NCBI GenBank assembly: GCA_027487435.1
Contig: JAIYDP010000489.1
Span: forward strand, 1-64,000
From: Verrucomicrobiaceae bacterium
GTDB lineage: Bacteria > Verrucomicrobiota > Verrucomicrobiia > Verrucomicrobiales > Akkermansiaceae
Direction: 5' to 3'
DNA: 64,000 nt
Part shown: positions 50,097 through 59,354 of the stretch, one piece after another
How the letters are laid out: each line of letters starts with the position of its first letter
Numbering within the stretch: the first letter of the stretch is position 1
The notes under the pieces: generated by a model
Database searches by the model: none
Seen by the model: only the letters and a program-made list of their open reading frames with translations
What the model was told of the DNA's origin: nothing
Translations under genes and position numbers: made by a program

Positions 50097-52408
50097 TAGC
50101 GGAATAGGGGTGTGGGATGGGCGTCGTGATTCATTTCTGCGAGGGCGATATGGAAAGCGAGCGACGACTCGGCACCTTGGTTTTCGTTGACGCGGCTTTC
50201 ATGCAAGCCGTCAGCACAGCCTCCTGTGGCTGAGTCGTAAAGTGATTGGCCTAGATCATTGCGACCCAGAAACCACTCGAAGGCGCGTTTCGCCTCGCTA
50301 GTCCAGAATGGATCCTCGGTGAGGCGGAAGGCATCCAGGCAGGCGGATACCATGGCTTGAGCTTCCACTGGTTGTTGATCGAAGTCCGCACGCGCGCCGT
50401 TTTTGGTGTAGAATCCATTGCTACCAATAGGACGAAAATCTCCCGCTTGCGTCCTTTGGATGGAGACGAGCCAGCGCAGCGATTTTAGGCCGATCTGATA
50501 GACCTCGTCGTCGCCCATGCTTTTGCCCGAAAGGATCATCGCTTGTGAAAGGCGCGCGTTGTCATAAGTAGCCTCGTTTTCAAACCATGGCCAATCCTCG
50601 CTGGCGCAGTCATTCCAGCGAGTCACCAGCTTCTGCGTGAGAACCTCGCGCGCCGCCATGACCTTGGTTTTACCAGGGTGGCGCAGCAGATACTCATGAA
50701 TGCCCAACAAGGTAAACGCCCACGCCCGTGGGGAAATGAAGCCAGCTACAGGCGGCAGAGCGAGTTCGAAAAGATACACCGATAGCCTCTGGTGCCCTTT
50801 GTTCGCTGAGCGGGCGGTGCCGACTCCTAGTGCCCACATGGCACGACCATGACTATCCTCACTGCCAGTTTTTTCCAACCACTGGCGACTATGGCTCATG
50901 AAATTGCGGAAGCGTGTCGTCTGGTGATCAAAGGCCGCTGTGAGAAAAGCCAAATAGGTGGTCTCCCATGGCTTGAGTGGCCCTGGCTCGGCAAGCAAAC
51001 AGCAGAGGATGAAAGCGCGGGCGTTGTCATCTGTGCAGTAGCCTTCGTGGAAATTCGGGACGTTGAAAGTGGCGTGTTGGAAAATGCCTGTGCCGTCGCT
51101 CATGCGGACAATGTGATCCAGTCGCAGCGGCGGCAGATTGTAGGGTCTGCTGCCCAAGGTCCAGCCCCCAAAGGCACCGCGTGGCATCGACTTGCGATCC
51201 GCCTGCGCATGCCGGAATGACTCCACATAGCCCGCTGCTACTGCCGGCCAAATCATTTTTCTGCCCGCCTGCCATGCATTCCTGCGCGTGGCTTCGAAGA
51301 GACTCGAATCATTCAGATAATCACAAACCGCATCTGCTATCGCCTGTGGATCACGGAATGGCACCAGTTTCCCATAATTTTCTGCCAACAATTCTTTGGC
51401 ATGCCAGTAGGGAGTGGAGATTACCGCTTTGCCCGCGCCGTAAACCTGCGCGAGAGTGCCGGATGTGATCTGCGCTTCATTGAGATACGGCGTGAGATAA
51501 ATGTCAGTGGCGCAGATGAATTCGATCAAGTCTTCTTGCGAAACGAAGCGGTCGTAAAAAATCACATGCTCTTTCATGCCTCGCTCATCCGTCAGTCGCT
51601 CCAATCCAAGCCGGTAGCTCTCGCCTTCGCGTTCCACCAAATGCGGGTGCGTGGCGCCAAGGATGAGATAGACCACATTCGGATGTTGTTTGACGATTTC
51701 CGGCAATGCCTCGATCACCTGCTCAATCCCCTTGCCAGGACCTAACAAGCCGAATGTCAGCAAGACCCGCTTTCCTTCGAGTCCGAATTGCTCCTTGGAC
51801 AGCGAGGAGTCAGCAAAGGCGATGTCCGCGATGCCGTGGGGAATCACATCCACCTTGGTCATAGGCACGGAATAGACGTCGCGAAGAATTTCCGCGCCTT
51901 TATGCGCCATCACCACCAATCGGTCACTGCGGCGCACCAACTCGTTCATCACTTTGAGCTGGGTGCTGTCTGGTTGAGCAAGGACGGTGTGTAAGGTCGT
52001 CACTACCGGCATTCGAACCTCCTTCAAGAGCGATAGCAGGTGCATGCCAGCCTGTCCTCCGTAAATGCCGAACTCATGCTGCACGCACAATACTGCGGCG
52101 TTATGGAAATTGAGGAAATCTGCCGCTCTTCGATACGAGTCCAAGTCCTTCTGGAGGATCTCGGCACGGACCCTCAGCGGGTATTTGTATCCTTCTGCTC
52201 GATCATTGACTCCTACAGCAAAGCACTCCGAATTGGGTAATGCGGTAGCGATCGCCTCGCATAGGTCTGTGGTAAATGTGGCGATGCCACAGCGCCTTGG
52301 ATCGTAACCGCCCACAAAGGCGATTTTCCCCGGCCACGCTAAGGCACTCAAACTCGGCCTTTCTGGTAAAACACTTTTCGCATTCCACAGAAGACACGCT
52401 GCTAGCAT
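50096..52408 (-). CDS. GT4 glycosyltransferase fused to an alpha/alpha-toroid domain
   Basis: The N-terminal ~390 residues are a GT-B fold with GGYDPRRCGIATFTTDL (substrate loop), VQHEFGIYGGQAGMHLL, LTFGLLGPGKGIEQVIEA and the donor-binding block YLNEAQITSGTLAQVYGAGK. The C-terminal ~370 residues have NFHEGYCTDDNARAFILCCL and WPWFENEATYDNARLSQAMI, typical of an (alpha/alpha)6 barrel seen in GT4 proteins linked to GH130. The first three codons of the open frame begin with TTG, so ATG 52408 is used. Coupled to the GH130 gene. Confidence 0.87.
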   Translation of the reverse strand: MLAACLLWNAKSVLPERPSLSALAWPGKIAFVGGYDPRRCGIATFTTDLCEAIATALPNSECFAVGVNDRAEGYKYPLRVRAEILQKDLDSYRRAADFLNFHNAAVLCVQHEFGIYGGQAGMHLLSLLKEVRMPVVTTLHTVLAQPDSTQLKVMNELVRRSDRLVVMAHKGAEILRDVYSVPMTKVDVIPHGIADIAFADSSLSKEQFGLEGKRVLLTFGLLGPGKGIEQVIEALPEIVKQHPNVVYLILGATHPHLVEREGESYRLGLERLTDERGMKEHVIFYDRFVSQEDLIEFICATDIYLTPYLNEAQITSGTLAQVYGAGKAVISTPYWHAKELLAENYGKLVPFRDPQAIADAVCDYLNDSSLFEATRRNAWQAGRKMIWPAVAAGYVESFRHAQADRKSMPRGAFGGWTLGSRPYNLPPLRLDHIVRMSDGTGIFQHATFNVPNFHEGYCTDDNARAFILCCLLAEPGPLKPWETTYLAFLTAAFDHQTTRFRNFMSHSRQWLEKTGSEDSHGRAMWALGVGTARSANKGHQRLSVYLFELALPPVAGFISPRAWAFTLLGIHEYLLRHPGKTKVMAAREVLTQKLVTRWNDCASEDWPWFENEATYDNARLSQAMILSGKSMGDDEVYQIGLKSLRWLVSIQRTQAGDFRPIGSNGFYTKNGARADFDQQPVEAQAMVSACLDAFRLTEDPFWTSEAKRAFEWFLGRNDLGQSLYDSATGGCADGLHESRVNENQGAESSLAFHIALAEMNHDAHPTPLFR

Positions 52409-52569
52409 GAAATGCAACTTATATTTTTTAGATGCCCAGGGTTCAGGTTGGCAATCGCACTACCCATATTGCGATGCTTCGCTGGCAACTCTTGCTCATT
52501 TCATCAATCTCCGCGAATTTACACTAAATCATCTCGACTTTCACTTTCCTCCGCTCTACCAAATTACCC

Positions 52570-54561
52570 ATGAGAACGTTTTACCGTTTCGTGTTTCTTT
52601 GCATCATAGGAAATCTCTTCGTCCTAGCTCAAGAAGTTCCTGCTGTTGATCCGAAAACTTCATCGATTCCGGTCAAATCGATATCTTGGTCATTGGTGTA
52701 TCTGCCAAGTATTGAATGGAGTGAGACTGAAATCGCGGATGCGCTCACTATCATCAACGATCTGAAGCCGAATTTAGTGCTATCATTAACTCCGTGCACC
52801 TACGCGGATCAGATTCGAAAGTTAGCATGCAAACCTCAACTATTGGATCGCAACGAACGCTCAAAAAACGGCATCAAATCAGGAACTCCAAGCAATCCTC
52901 ACTCACGATACATCGATACAAGCACTCGACACTCGATTATCGAGGCCAGTCAAGAAACGCCAAATCTTGTTTGGTTATCCTCGGAAGAATTCAACGGAAA
53001 TGGCTCTTATGGACCTAAAGTAAATGTCCGTGAACGCGATGCGCTGGCAGATTTTCAAATCCGCGAGCAGATGACCCATAGGCAAGGAGAGGTCATTTTC
53101 CTTCTCGACACGGACGCCTCCATTGCCGACGAAAACCAATGGAGCGTGCCTTGGAATCATGTTCGATACCAACAAGCACCCAATTCCATGACGGGCTACA
53201 CCTGCATACGACCTGCTACTTTACAAACACACATTGCTGCCATTGACGGTATCGCGACTCGCGTTCCTGTGATACATCGAATCCGCTCAGGAGCAAATGG
53301 TATGGAATGGGAAGTGTTTCCCATTGACGGCAGGCCTGCGATTCAACACCACACCATCGCGAAATCAGAACGCAAGATCAACGCCCCGAGTCCTAAAGTT
53401 CAATGTTTGAAAGCACCTAAAGTTCCCGATGAAGTTCCACTTTGGATGGACGAATACGTCAATCAAAACCCCGCTCTCGAGACAGGAAAAACCATTCGCC
53501 GCGGATCTATGTCGCGGCTTTTCCGTTGGAATGTTGAAGATTTTCGCAGAGATTCCTTTCACCTGTTGCATGCAAACCATCATCCCGTTGCCGATCCAAC
53601 AATGCCACTTCCGGAACTAGAGCGCGGTGCTGTTCGCTCACCTAGTAACCGATTTTCTATCACAGTAGGTCAGTTGGATGGCAATGGATGGTATCCGTGT
53701 GACGGTGACGATGGAATCAATGTGTATTTGAATGATCGACGCATGAATAAAAGTCATCTTGTTTATTTTCAAGGACTTTACGGAGCATGGCCTTCCGCAG
53801 CGACTTGGTTTACGGATCGTTATGTGATCACTTCTGGAACTGCGATTCCAGTAGATGAATACGATGATGAAACCGGGTATGAAGGTTCCAACGAAGCTCC
53901 GACAACGCTATATCTGCTTGACCTACAGACGGGAAAAGCCTTCAGCACCAATAGCTACGCTCCAACAAGTGCGCGCTTGAATGCCCCCACCGAGCGAATT
54001 TTTTTCCCTGATGCATCATCGTATGAGACTCAAGTGACTTGGAAATTTTTATGGCAAACCGTCGAAGCAGGCTATCGAATCAAACCGCAAGAGGCACCGA
54101 TCTCGATTGATCAAGCGATAAAAGATACGCAGTTATCTTCCAAGCCCAACGCGAGATGGAAAGATCTCGGCATCTGGCCGTCTCCAGAAACATGGAAGAT
54201 GATCAAAAAGAAAGATCAAGAATGGGATGTTGATCCGAAAAAAATCATGAAAAATGCTGGCGACTCCTTTCTTACTTATACCGAGATCAGCCAAGGTCAG
54301 CGCCAATACCGGTTGGCCATCTCTTCCTTCAGTTCTGGTGATTTTGGCGGAAAACATACTCTCGATCGTATTGTTGCCTCCGCCGATCTATTCATCACGG
54401 GAGAAGGACACATGCCGCAACTCAAATCCGTCAAACGTTTCGGCGACAGTGAGCAGCTTCTCTTGCTTGGAGGAATTTACCTAAAGCCCAACTCTGAAGA
54501 AGGCAACTGGATCTTGCTTATGGATCAAAGTCAGCTGCGCGCTTGGTCAGCGCATTGGTAA
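52570..54561 (+). CDS. Large exported protein, unknown function
   Basis: A signal peptide (about residues 4-20, cleavage near VLA-QE) precedes a 640-residue mature protein. It holds features of a repeated beta fold with FSITVGQLDGNGWYPCDGDD and GINVYLNDRRM, an acidic Gly-rich segment VDEYDDETGYEGSNEAP, and LYLLDLQTGKAFS. No catalytic or binding motif is recognised. It stands alone between the GT4 gene (divergent) and an AT-rich lipoprotein gene. It could be a beta-propeller-type surface protein, but this is only an impression. Confidence 0.65.
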   Translation: MRTFYRFVFLCIIGNLFVLAQEVPAVDPKTSSIPVKSISWSLVYLPSIEWSETEIADALTIINDLKPNLVLSLTPCTYADQIRKLACKPQLLDRNERSKNGIKSGTPSNPHSRYIDTSTRHSIIEASQETPNLVWLSSEEFNGNGSYGPKVNVRERDALADFQIREQMTHRQGEVIFLLDTDASIADENQWSVPWNHVRYQQAPNSMTGYTCIRPATLQTHIAAIDGIATRVPVIHRIRSGANGMEWEVFPIDGRPAIQHHTIAKSERKINAPSPKVQCLKAPKVPDEVPLWMDEYVNQNPALETGKTIRRGSMSRLFRWNVEDFRRDSFHLLHANHHPVADPTMPLPELERGAVRSPSNRFSITVGQLDGNGWYPCDGDDGINVYLNDRRMNKSHLVYFQGLYGAWPSAATWFTDRYVITSGTAIPVDEYDDETGYEGSNEAPTTLYLLDLQTGKAFSTNSYAPTSARLNAPTERIFFPDASSYETQVTWKFLWQTVEAGYRIKPQEAPISIDQAIKDTQLSSKPNARWKDLGIWPSPETWKMIKKKDQEWDVDPKKIMKNAGDSFLTYTEISQGQRQYRLAISSFSSGDFGGKHTLDRIVASADLFITGEGHMPQLKSVKRFGDSEQLLLLGGIYLKPNSEEGNWILLMDQSQLRAWSAHW

Positions 54562-54679
54562 CCCGATGTTCAAAGAAATCGAACGATACCCTCCGCCCCA
54601 ATTTTGATCATAAAATGTGACCTACTGCAGTAGCAGCATTGAGAGGGGGGTGTAGGCTGATGATTATCTCAATCAAAAG

Positions 54680-55222
54680 TCACTTGATTTCTGATGTTGG
54701 ATTTACGAGCAATAGCTTTTTATTTGCGAAATCTAGTTCATCATTGGCAGGAATCCATAAACGCCAACGTCCAGAATCTCCAATTCTGATTAAAAATGCT
54801 AATTCTCCCACAAGAAAATTACGCGGAAGCTCAATGTATTTATCCCAATCAACTTCAACTTGATTATTTATGGCGTGAATTAACGGTAATTCGCGCCAGA
54901 TTCTCTCATCAAATGGAGTAGGATTGTACCCATCAGAAAAAATTTCTTTTTGAATCACCGTAAATTTTTCTCCATACTTTTTTAAGGTCACAATTTGAAG
55001 ATATTCACCAGGTTTTAGTACAAGTCTTGATCGATCAAATTCCCAAATATCAAACTGGCGCATGTGTATAACTCCACTGACCGAAAGATCAGTTAAGTCA
55101 CCGAGTTCTTCCATTTCTTTAGGATCTCCCTGAAACTCTTTCGTATCAGCTTCTACATCTTTCTTATCACAAGAGGTCATCAACAGACAGAGTATCAACA
55201 CAAAGTTCGTATAGCTCTTCAT
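54680..55222 (-). CDS. AT-rich predicted lipoprotein, unknown function
   Basis: The signal peptide ends in lipobox MTSC followed by DKKDVEAD. The mature ~160 residues have short beta patterns: MRQFDIWEFDRSRLVLKPGE, YLQIVTLKKYGEKFTVIQKE and GRWRLWIPANDELDFANKKL. The gene is clearly richer in A and T than its neighbours, which suggests recent acquisition. No family recognised. Confidence 0.65.
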   Translation of the reverse strand: MKSYTNFVLILCLLMTSCDKKDVEADTKEFQGDPKEMEELGDLTDLSVSGVIHMRQFDIWEFDRSRLVLKPGEYLQIVTLKKYGEKFTVIQKEIFSDGYNPTPFDERIWRELPLIHAINNQVEVDWDKYIELPRNFLVGELAFLIRIGDSGRWRLWIPANDELDFANKKLLLVNPTSEIK

Positions 55223-55391
55223 TTTCGATTAGGGTTTTGGATCTTCATCACTGCTCAGTAAACGCCTTAGCCGTTTGTGGGACGTTAGGACTATCATTTT
55301 GGGTGAAGAGGCTTGGGGTTCAGAATGATTGGCAATCAACCTATGCTTGGATGAACTGGCCAAAATCAATATCAAGAAAGCTGCACAAAGC
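55223..55391. other. Intergenic, nothing recognised
   Basis: 169 bases between the lipoprotein start and the 3' end of the TIGR03790 gene. It contains the lipoprotein promoter region. No box pair seen. Confidence 0.3.
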
Positions 55392-56963
55392 TTATTTCTT
55401 GGGAGGGGCGGGGAGTTGGGCGGGTGGGGGGGCGGGGGGATCGATGATGTTGACGATCGTTCGAACGGCTTCTAGCTCGGGGATTCCGGCGTAATCGATG
55501 GCGGCACTGCTAAGGGCACTCAATGCTTCATTTTTGCGTCCAGCGCTACGCTCCATGCCGATGAGATGGAGGTCGCAGTGAAGGCGGTCGGCTGGCTCGG
55601 TGTAGAGCTGTTTGGCTTCTTTGAAGTAGAGCTTGGCTAATGCTTCCTCTTTGCGCGAGAGGTAGATGAGGCCAAGATTCTCCAAGAAGATGGGGTTTTT
55701 CTTTTCGCGACCAATGCGGTCTATTTCGGCAAGATATTTTGAATCGGAAAGCTCGTGGATTTTTCTGGCCACTCGGAGAGCTCGATAGACTTTATCTCCG
55801 GGACTTTTTTCGCCCGTGCCATCGAGATGGAGAAAGGGGCGATACAGTGGATCACCCAGGACGACGCTTTGCCATGAAAGCGCAGGAATGGAAGAGTAAG
55901 CCGCTTCGACTAGCGACGAGCCAGTGAGGAGGGCTTTTTGGAAGGCATCGAGTTGATGTGTGAGGTGGAGGTACGGCTCATAGACGTTACCCACGGAGGC
56001 AGCCGCGCCTCGGGAGAGGAGTGGACCACACCAGTTGGCGGAGTGACTGCGCACGGTAGAGGCGCTGAAGCTATGGAGGTGGACTGCCACCGAGCCTTTG
56101 CGGAGCGATCCGCCGCGAGTGAAGGGGCCGCAGGCTGTCCATTCATACCAGCCGAAATAGAGTGCGGCATCGCGCATGGGGTAGTTTAGCGGATAGGTTT
56201 CTTTCCATGGGTGAACTTCGGTGGGGAAGCCGTAATCCAACGCTGTAAGCGAAGCTGAGCGGATCCATTTGTCGCCATCGGGATGGAATTCGGAAAGGTC
56301 GTAGTAGGCTCTGCCCCAGAGTCCCGTTATTTCGGTATCGATGGCATCTTGGATCATACGCTGGCAGGTGGCGAGGTCTGGGCCATCGATGCGCCCGACG
56401 AGTAGCAAGAAAGGCATATTGGCCTGCATGATGCCGGTTTTGTTTTCAAAAAAGGGATTGCGCGCTGGGCCATCGATGGGCAAATCGCGAACGCTGAGAA
56501 GGGCGAGTTCGGCATCGACGCTGGCTTCATTGGCACCATCCAAGGGGGATTTAGGCGATTGCCCTGGCGGGACAGCAGGGCCAGCCCTGCGGGCAATTTT
56601 TAATGGCACGCCACGCATGGTGACGAGGACTTTGATGCGAGAAGATGTCGAGAGCACGGTGCCATCTTGTGCTTTGCCCATTGTCCACCATTGTTTTTTG
56701 TCGAAAGTATCGCGCAGAGGGGTGAGCAGAGAGGTAGTAAATTCATCGCGCGAGATTTCTTCATTTTTGGAGAGCGGAAGGGCGATGACATTTGCTGCGG
56801 GGATGGAGCGGGCTTTGGCGTAGGTTTCCGCGAGGACTTTGGATTCGGGTTCTGCGGAATTGTAGAGAATGGCGACCTGATCTGCGGGGATGGGTTCAGG
56901 TGCGGCGATGGCTGGAGTCACGCTGGCGAGGGCGCTAAGTAGGGCGGAGAGAATGGTTTTCAT
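55392..56963 (-). CDS. TIGR03790-family exported protein
   Basis: A signal peptide (cleavage near IAA-AP) is followed by QVAILYNSAEPESKVLAETY and AKARSIPAANVIALP, the opening of TIGR03790 proteins (N-x-x-x-x-S-x-x-x-A-x-x-Y-x-x-x-R-x-I-P). The block IKVLVTMRGVPLKI and the later LTHQLDAFQKALLTGSSLVE and SWQSVVLGDPLYRPF fit. A C-terminal helical-repeat part (about 395-500, TPR-like: ENLGLIYLSRKEEALAKLYF) and a Pro-rich tail (IIDPPAPPPAQLPAPP) follow. The biochemical function is unknown. The MBL hydrolase gene ends 1 bp upstream on the same strand. Confidence 0.85.
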   Translation of the reverse strand: MKTILSALLSALASVTPAIAAPEPIPADQVAILYNSAEPESKVLAETYAKARSIPAANVIALPLSKNEEISRDEFTTSLLTPLRDTFDKKQWWTMGKAQDGTVLSTSSRIKVLVTMRGVPLKIARRAGPAVPPGQSPKSPLDGANEASVDAELALLSVRDLPIDGPARNPFFENKTGIMQANMPFLLLVGRIDGPDLATCQRMIQDAIDTEITGLWGRAYYDLSEFHPDGDKWIRSASLTALDYGFPTEVHPWKETYPLNYPMRDAALYFGWYEWTACGPFTRGGSLRKGSVAVHLHSFSASTVRSHSANWCGPLLSRGAAASVGNVYEPYLHLTHQLDAFQKALLTGSSLVEAAYSSIPALSWQSVVLGDPLYRPFLHLDGTGEKSPGDKVYRALRVARKIHELSDSKYLAEIDRIGREKKNPIFLENLGLIYLSRKEEALAKLYFKEAKQLYTEPADRLHCDLHLIGMERSAGRKNEALSALSSAAIDYAGIPELEAVRTIVNIIDPPAPPPAQLPAPPKK

Positions 56964-56964
56964 A

Positions 56965-57774
56965 TCAATGGGTGAGGCTGAGTATCAGTTGATCGTAGGC
57001 GACGTAGATGTGGGCAGGCAAGCGCTTTTGCAGGGCATGGTGCTCGCTTTCATGGGAAATGTGCGTCAGGTAAGCTTGGCGTGGGCCGATTTGCTGGAGG
57101 CAGGCGAGGGATTCTTCTAGGCAAAGGTGTGTGGGATGCGGTTGCTCGCGCAGGGCATCGAGGATGACAATCTCGCAGCCGTCGAGCAGTTCGATGGTGG
57201 CAGCGGGGAGTGATTTGGCATCGGGAATGTAGGCAAAAGATTTCATGCCCTCGGCATCGAAGCGGTAGCCATTGGTCTGAACTCCCGCGTGGAGCACGGG
57301 GAGTGGTGTGATGCGCAGCGAGCCGATGGCAAAGCTATCCTCGACGATGCGTGGATCTGGTTTGATGTAGCCGCCGTGGGTATTGCTCGGAGAAAAGGCC
57401 CAGGCGAACATGGTTTGGAGGGTATTCATGCAGCTGGGATTGGCGTAAAGAGGAAGGGGTGGGCGATTTCCCCAACAGAAGGCGCGGAGTTCGTCAAAGC
57501 CGACGACATGATCGAGATGGCCGTGGGTGTAAAGGACGGCATCGAGCCTGCGAATGCCAGCGCGGAGGGCTTGTTGGCGTAGATCGGGACCAGCATCGAT
57601 CAGCAGGGAAATACCATCCCACTCGATCCAAAGAGAAGCGCGGAGGCGTTTGTTTTTGGGGTCGGTAGAAGTGCATACGGGGCAGTGACAGCCGATGACG
57701 GGAACTCCTGTAGAAGTGCCGGTGCCAAGGAACGTGGCTTTTGCTTGCTCATTCACGTAGGAGCAAGGTGGCAT
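56965..57774 (-). CDS. Metallo-beta-lactamase-fold hydrolase (PhnP-like)
   Basis: The ATG at 57774 starts MPPCSYVNEQAKATFLGTGT. The Cys-bearing motif GCHCPVCTSTDP and the zinc motif THGHLDHVVGFDEL follow, then PVLHAGVQTNGYRF and LTHISHESEHH near the end. This is the PhnP/RNase Z-like branch, phosphodiesterases with an extra Cys cluster. It is co-transcribed with the TIGR03790 gene. The substrate is unknown. Confidence 0.87.
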   Translation of the reverse strand: MPPCSYVNEQAKATFLGTGTSTGVPVIGCHCPVCTSTDPKNKRLRASLWIEWDGISLLIDAGPDLRQQALRAGIRRLDAVLYTHGHLDHVVGFDELRAFCWGNRPPLPLYANPSCMNTLQTMFAWAFSPSNTHGGYIKPDPRIVEDSFAIGSLRITPLPVLHAGVQTNGYRFDAEGMKSFAYIPDAKSLPAATIELLDGCEIVILDALREQPHPTHLCLEESLACLQQIGPRQAYLTHISHESEHHALQKRLPAHIYVAYDQLILSLTH

Positions 57775-57896
57775 AGATTGGCAGGGCGGCAAAGAGAAAG
57801 CGTCAGGAAAATTTTTCGCGCCCCATTGCAAGAGCGTGAAACACTCTTTACGTTTTGATTGCGTAGGGGAGACGTCTGTGGTGCGATGTTGTCACG

Positions 57897-58289
57897 ATGA
57901 AAATCATTCACACCCGATCCTGCGATGGCAATGCTCGTGCTCGCATGGGGCCTTATGAAATCGAGAGCTTGATTAATGAAACTGATGAAGGCGCGGCTAC
58001 GGCGTATCGGGTAAAAATCGAGCCGAACCAGCGAACGAATATCAGCTACCATCGGATCGCCGAGGAGTTTTATTATGTTTTGGAAGGGCAAGGCACGGCG
58101 ATACTCGATGGCGTCGATTACGCCTTGCGGGAGGGAGATTTCCTGCGTTTGCCGCCCGGGACGACGCACGGGTTTGTCGCTGGCGATATGGGGTTGTTGT
58201 TGCTGGATCTTCACTGCCCGGGGTCGCGTCCGAATCGCGATGTGTATTTCGTGGACGCAACGCCCGAGGGATTATCCCAGCTCGAATGA
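57897..58289 (+). CDS. Small cupin-domain protein
   Basis: A 130-residue single cupin. Motif 1 reads YHRIAEEFYYVLEGQGTAIL with conserved His/Glu; the usual second His position is Ile-Ala. Motif 2 is GDFLRLPPGTTHGFVAGD. Cupins of this size bind metal and act as sugar isomerases, dioxygenases or sensors, so no substrate is named. It is divergent from the MBL hydrolase and convergent with trxB. Confidence 0.8.
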   Translation: MKIIHTRSCDGNARARMGPYEIESLINETDEGAATAYRVKIEPNQRTNISYHRIAEEFYYVLEGQGTAILDGVDYALREGDFLRLPPGTTHGFVAGDMGLLLLDLHCPGSRPNRDVYFVDATPEGLSQLE

Positions 58290-58295
58290 AGAACC

Positions 58296-59216
58296 TTAGT
58301 GAGATAGGTAGCGCTCGGCTTCGAGAGCGGCGGCGCAACCTTGGCCAGCGGCGGTGATGGCTTGGCGGTAGTAGTGATCAGCTACGTCGCCTGCGGCAAA
58401 AAGGCCAGGCGTCTTGGTAGCGGTGCGACCAGGAACTTGGAGGATGTAGCCATTTTCATCGAGATCGACCAAATCGCCGAGGAACGAACTATTCGGAACG
58501 TGTCCGATGGCGACAAAGACGCATTTCACCTCGGTCTCAGTTTCTTCACCGGTGATGAGGTTTTTCAGCAAAATGGCGCGCATTTCGCCTTTCTCATCGG
58601 TGAGATAGGCAGAAACACCCGAGTTCCAGACTGGTTCGATCTTGGGATTGGCGAGGGCGCGGTCGGCCATGATTTTCGAGGCGCGCAGCTCATCGCGACG
58701 ATGGACGAGATACACCTTGCTAGCAAAGCGGGTAAGGAAGCCGGCTTCTTCGCAAGCGCTATCGCCACCGCCGATGACGGCGACGGGGACGTCTGGGTAA
58801 AAGGCACCATCGCAAGTGGCACAAGAAGTGAGGCCGCGACCGATGAGTTGCTTTTCATTTGGCAAGCCAAGGTGGCGTGGTGCTGCTCCCGTGGCGACAA
58901 TCACGGTGCGGGAGGCATACTCGTTCGATGATGTTTTCACCAAAAATGTGCCATCGGGCTGCTTGGTGACCGACTCGACTTGTTCGTATTCGATGCGAGA
59001 GCCAAATTTTTCCGCCTGCGCGAGCATGCGGCCCATGAGATCTGGCCCCATGATGCCATCTGGGTGGCCGGGAAAATTTTCCACTTCGGTGGTGGTGGTG
59101 AGTTGTCCGCCGGGTTGCATGCCCGAGAGCATGAGAGGTTTGAGATTGGCTCTGGCGGTGTAAATGGCGGCGGTGTAGCCCGCGCATCCAGTGCCGATGA
59201 TGATAACGTCTTCCAT
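58296..59216 (-). CDS. trxB: Thioredoxin-disulfide reductase
   Basis: The FAD motif [20 protein letters not shown] is at the N-terminus. [14 protein letters not shown] follows, then the redox-active SCATCDG, the NADPH site [15 protein letters not shown] and the C-terminal [20 protein letters not shown]. All are in the low-molecular-weight TrxB order. ATG 59216 ([10 protein letters not shown]) is preferred over 59234. The divergent Aas-like gene starts 138 bp away. Confidence 0.95.
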   Translation of the reverse strand: MEDVIIIGTGCAGYTAAIYTARANLKPLMLSGMQPGGQLTTTTEVENFPGHPDGIMGPDLMGRMLAQAEKFGSRIEYEQVESVTKQPDGTFLVKTSSNEYASRTVIVATGAAPRHLGLPNEKQLIGRGLTSCATCDGAFYPDVPVAVIGGGDSACEEAGFLTRFASKVYLVHRRDELRASKIMADRALANPKIEPVWNSGVSAYLTDEKGEMRAILLKNLITGEETETEVKCVFVAIGHVPNSSFLGDLVDLDENGYILQVPGRTATKTPGLFAAGDVADHYYRQAITAAGQGCAAALEAERYLSH

Positions 59217-59354
59217 AGTGGCAGGAGTTTTCACTAGGGTGATGGTTTGTCAAATCTTTTGCCATTTGTGGGGAGCAGATGATTCAGTTTCCTTGAGAAA
59301 CCAGTTGGCAGCGCGGGACATCGGCGGTAGTGTTGGCGGCAAGTTTTACAATTT

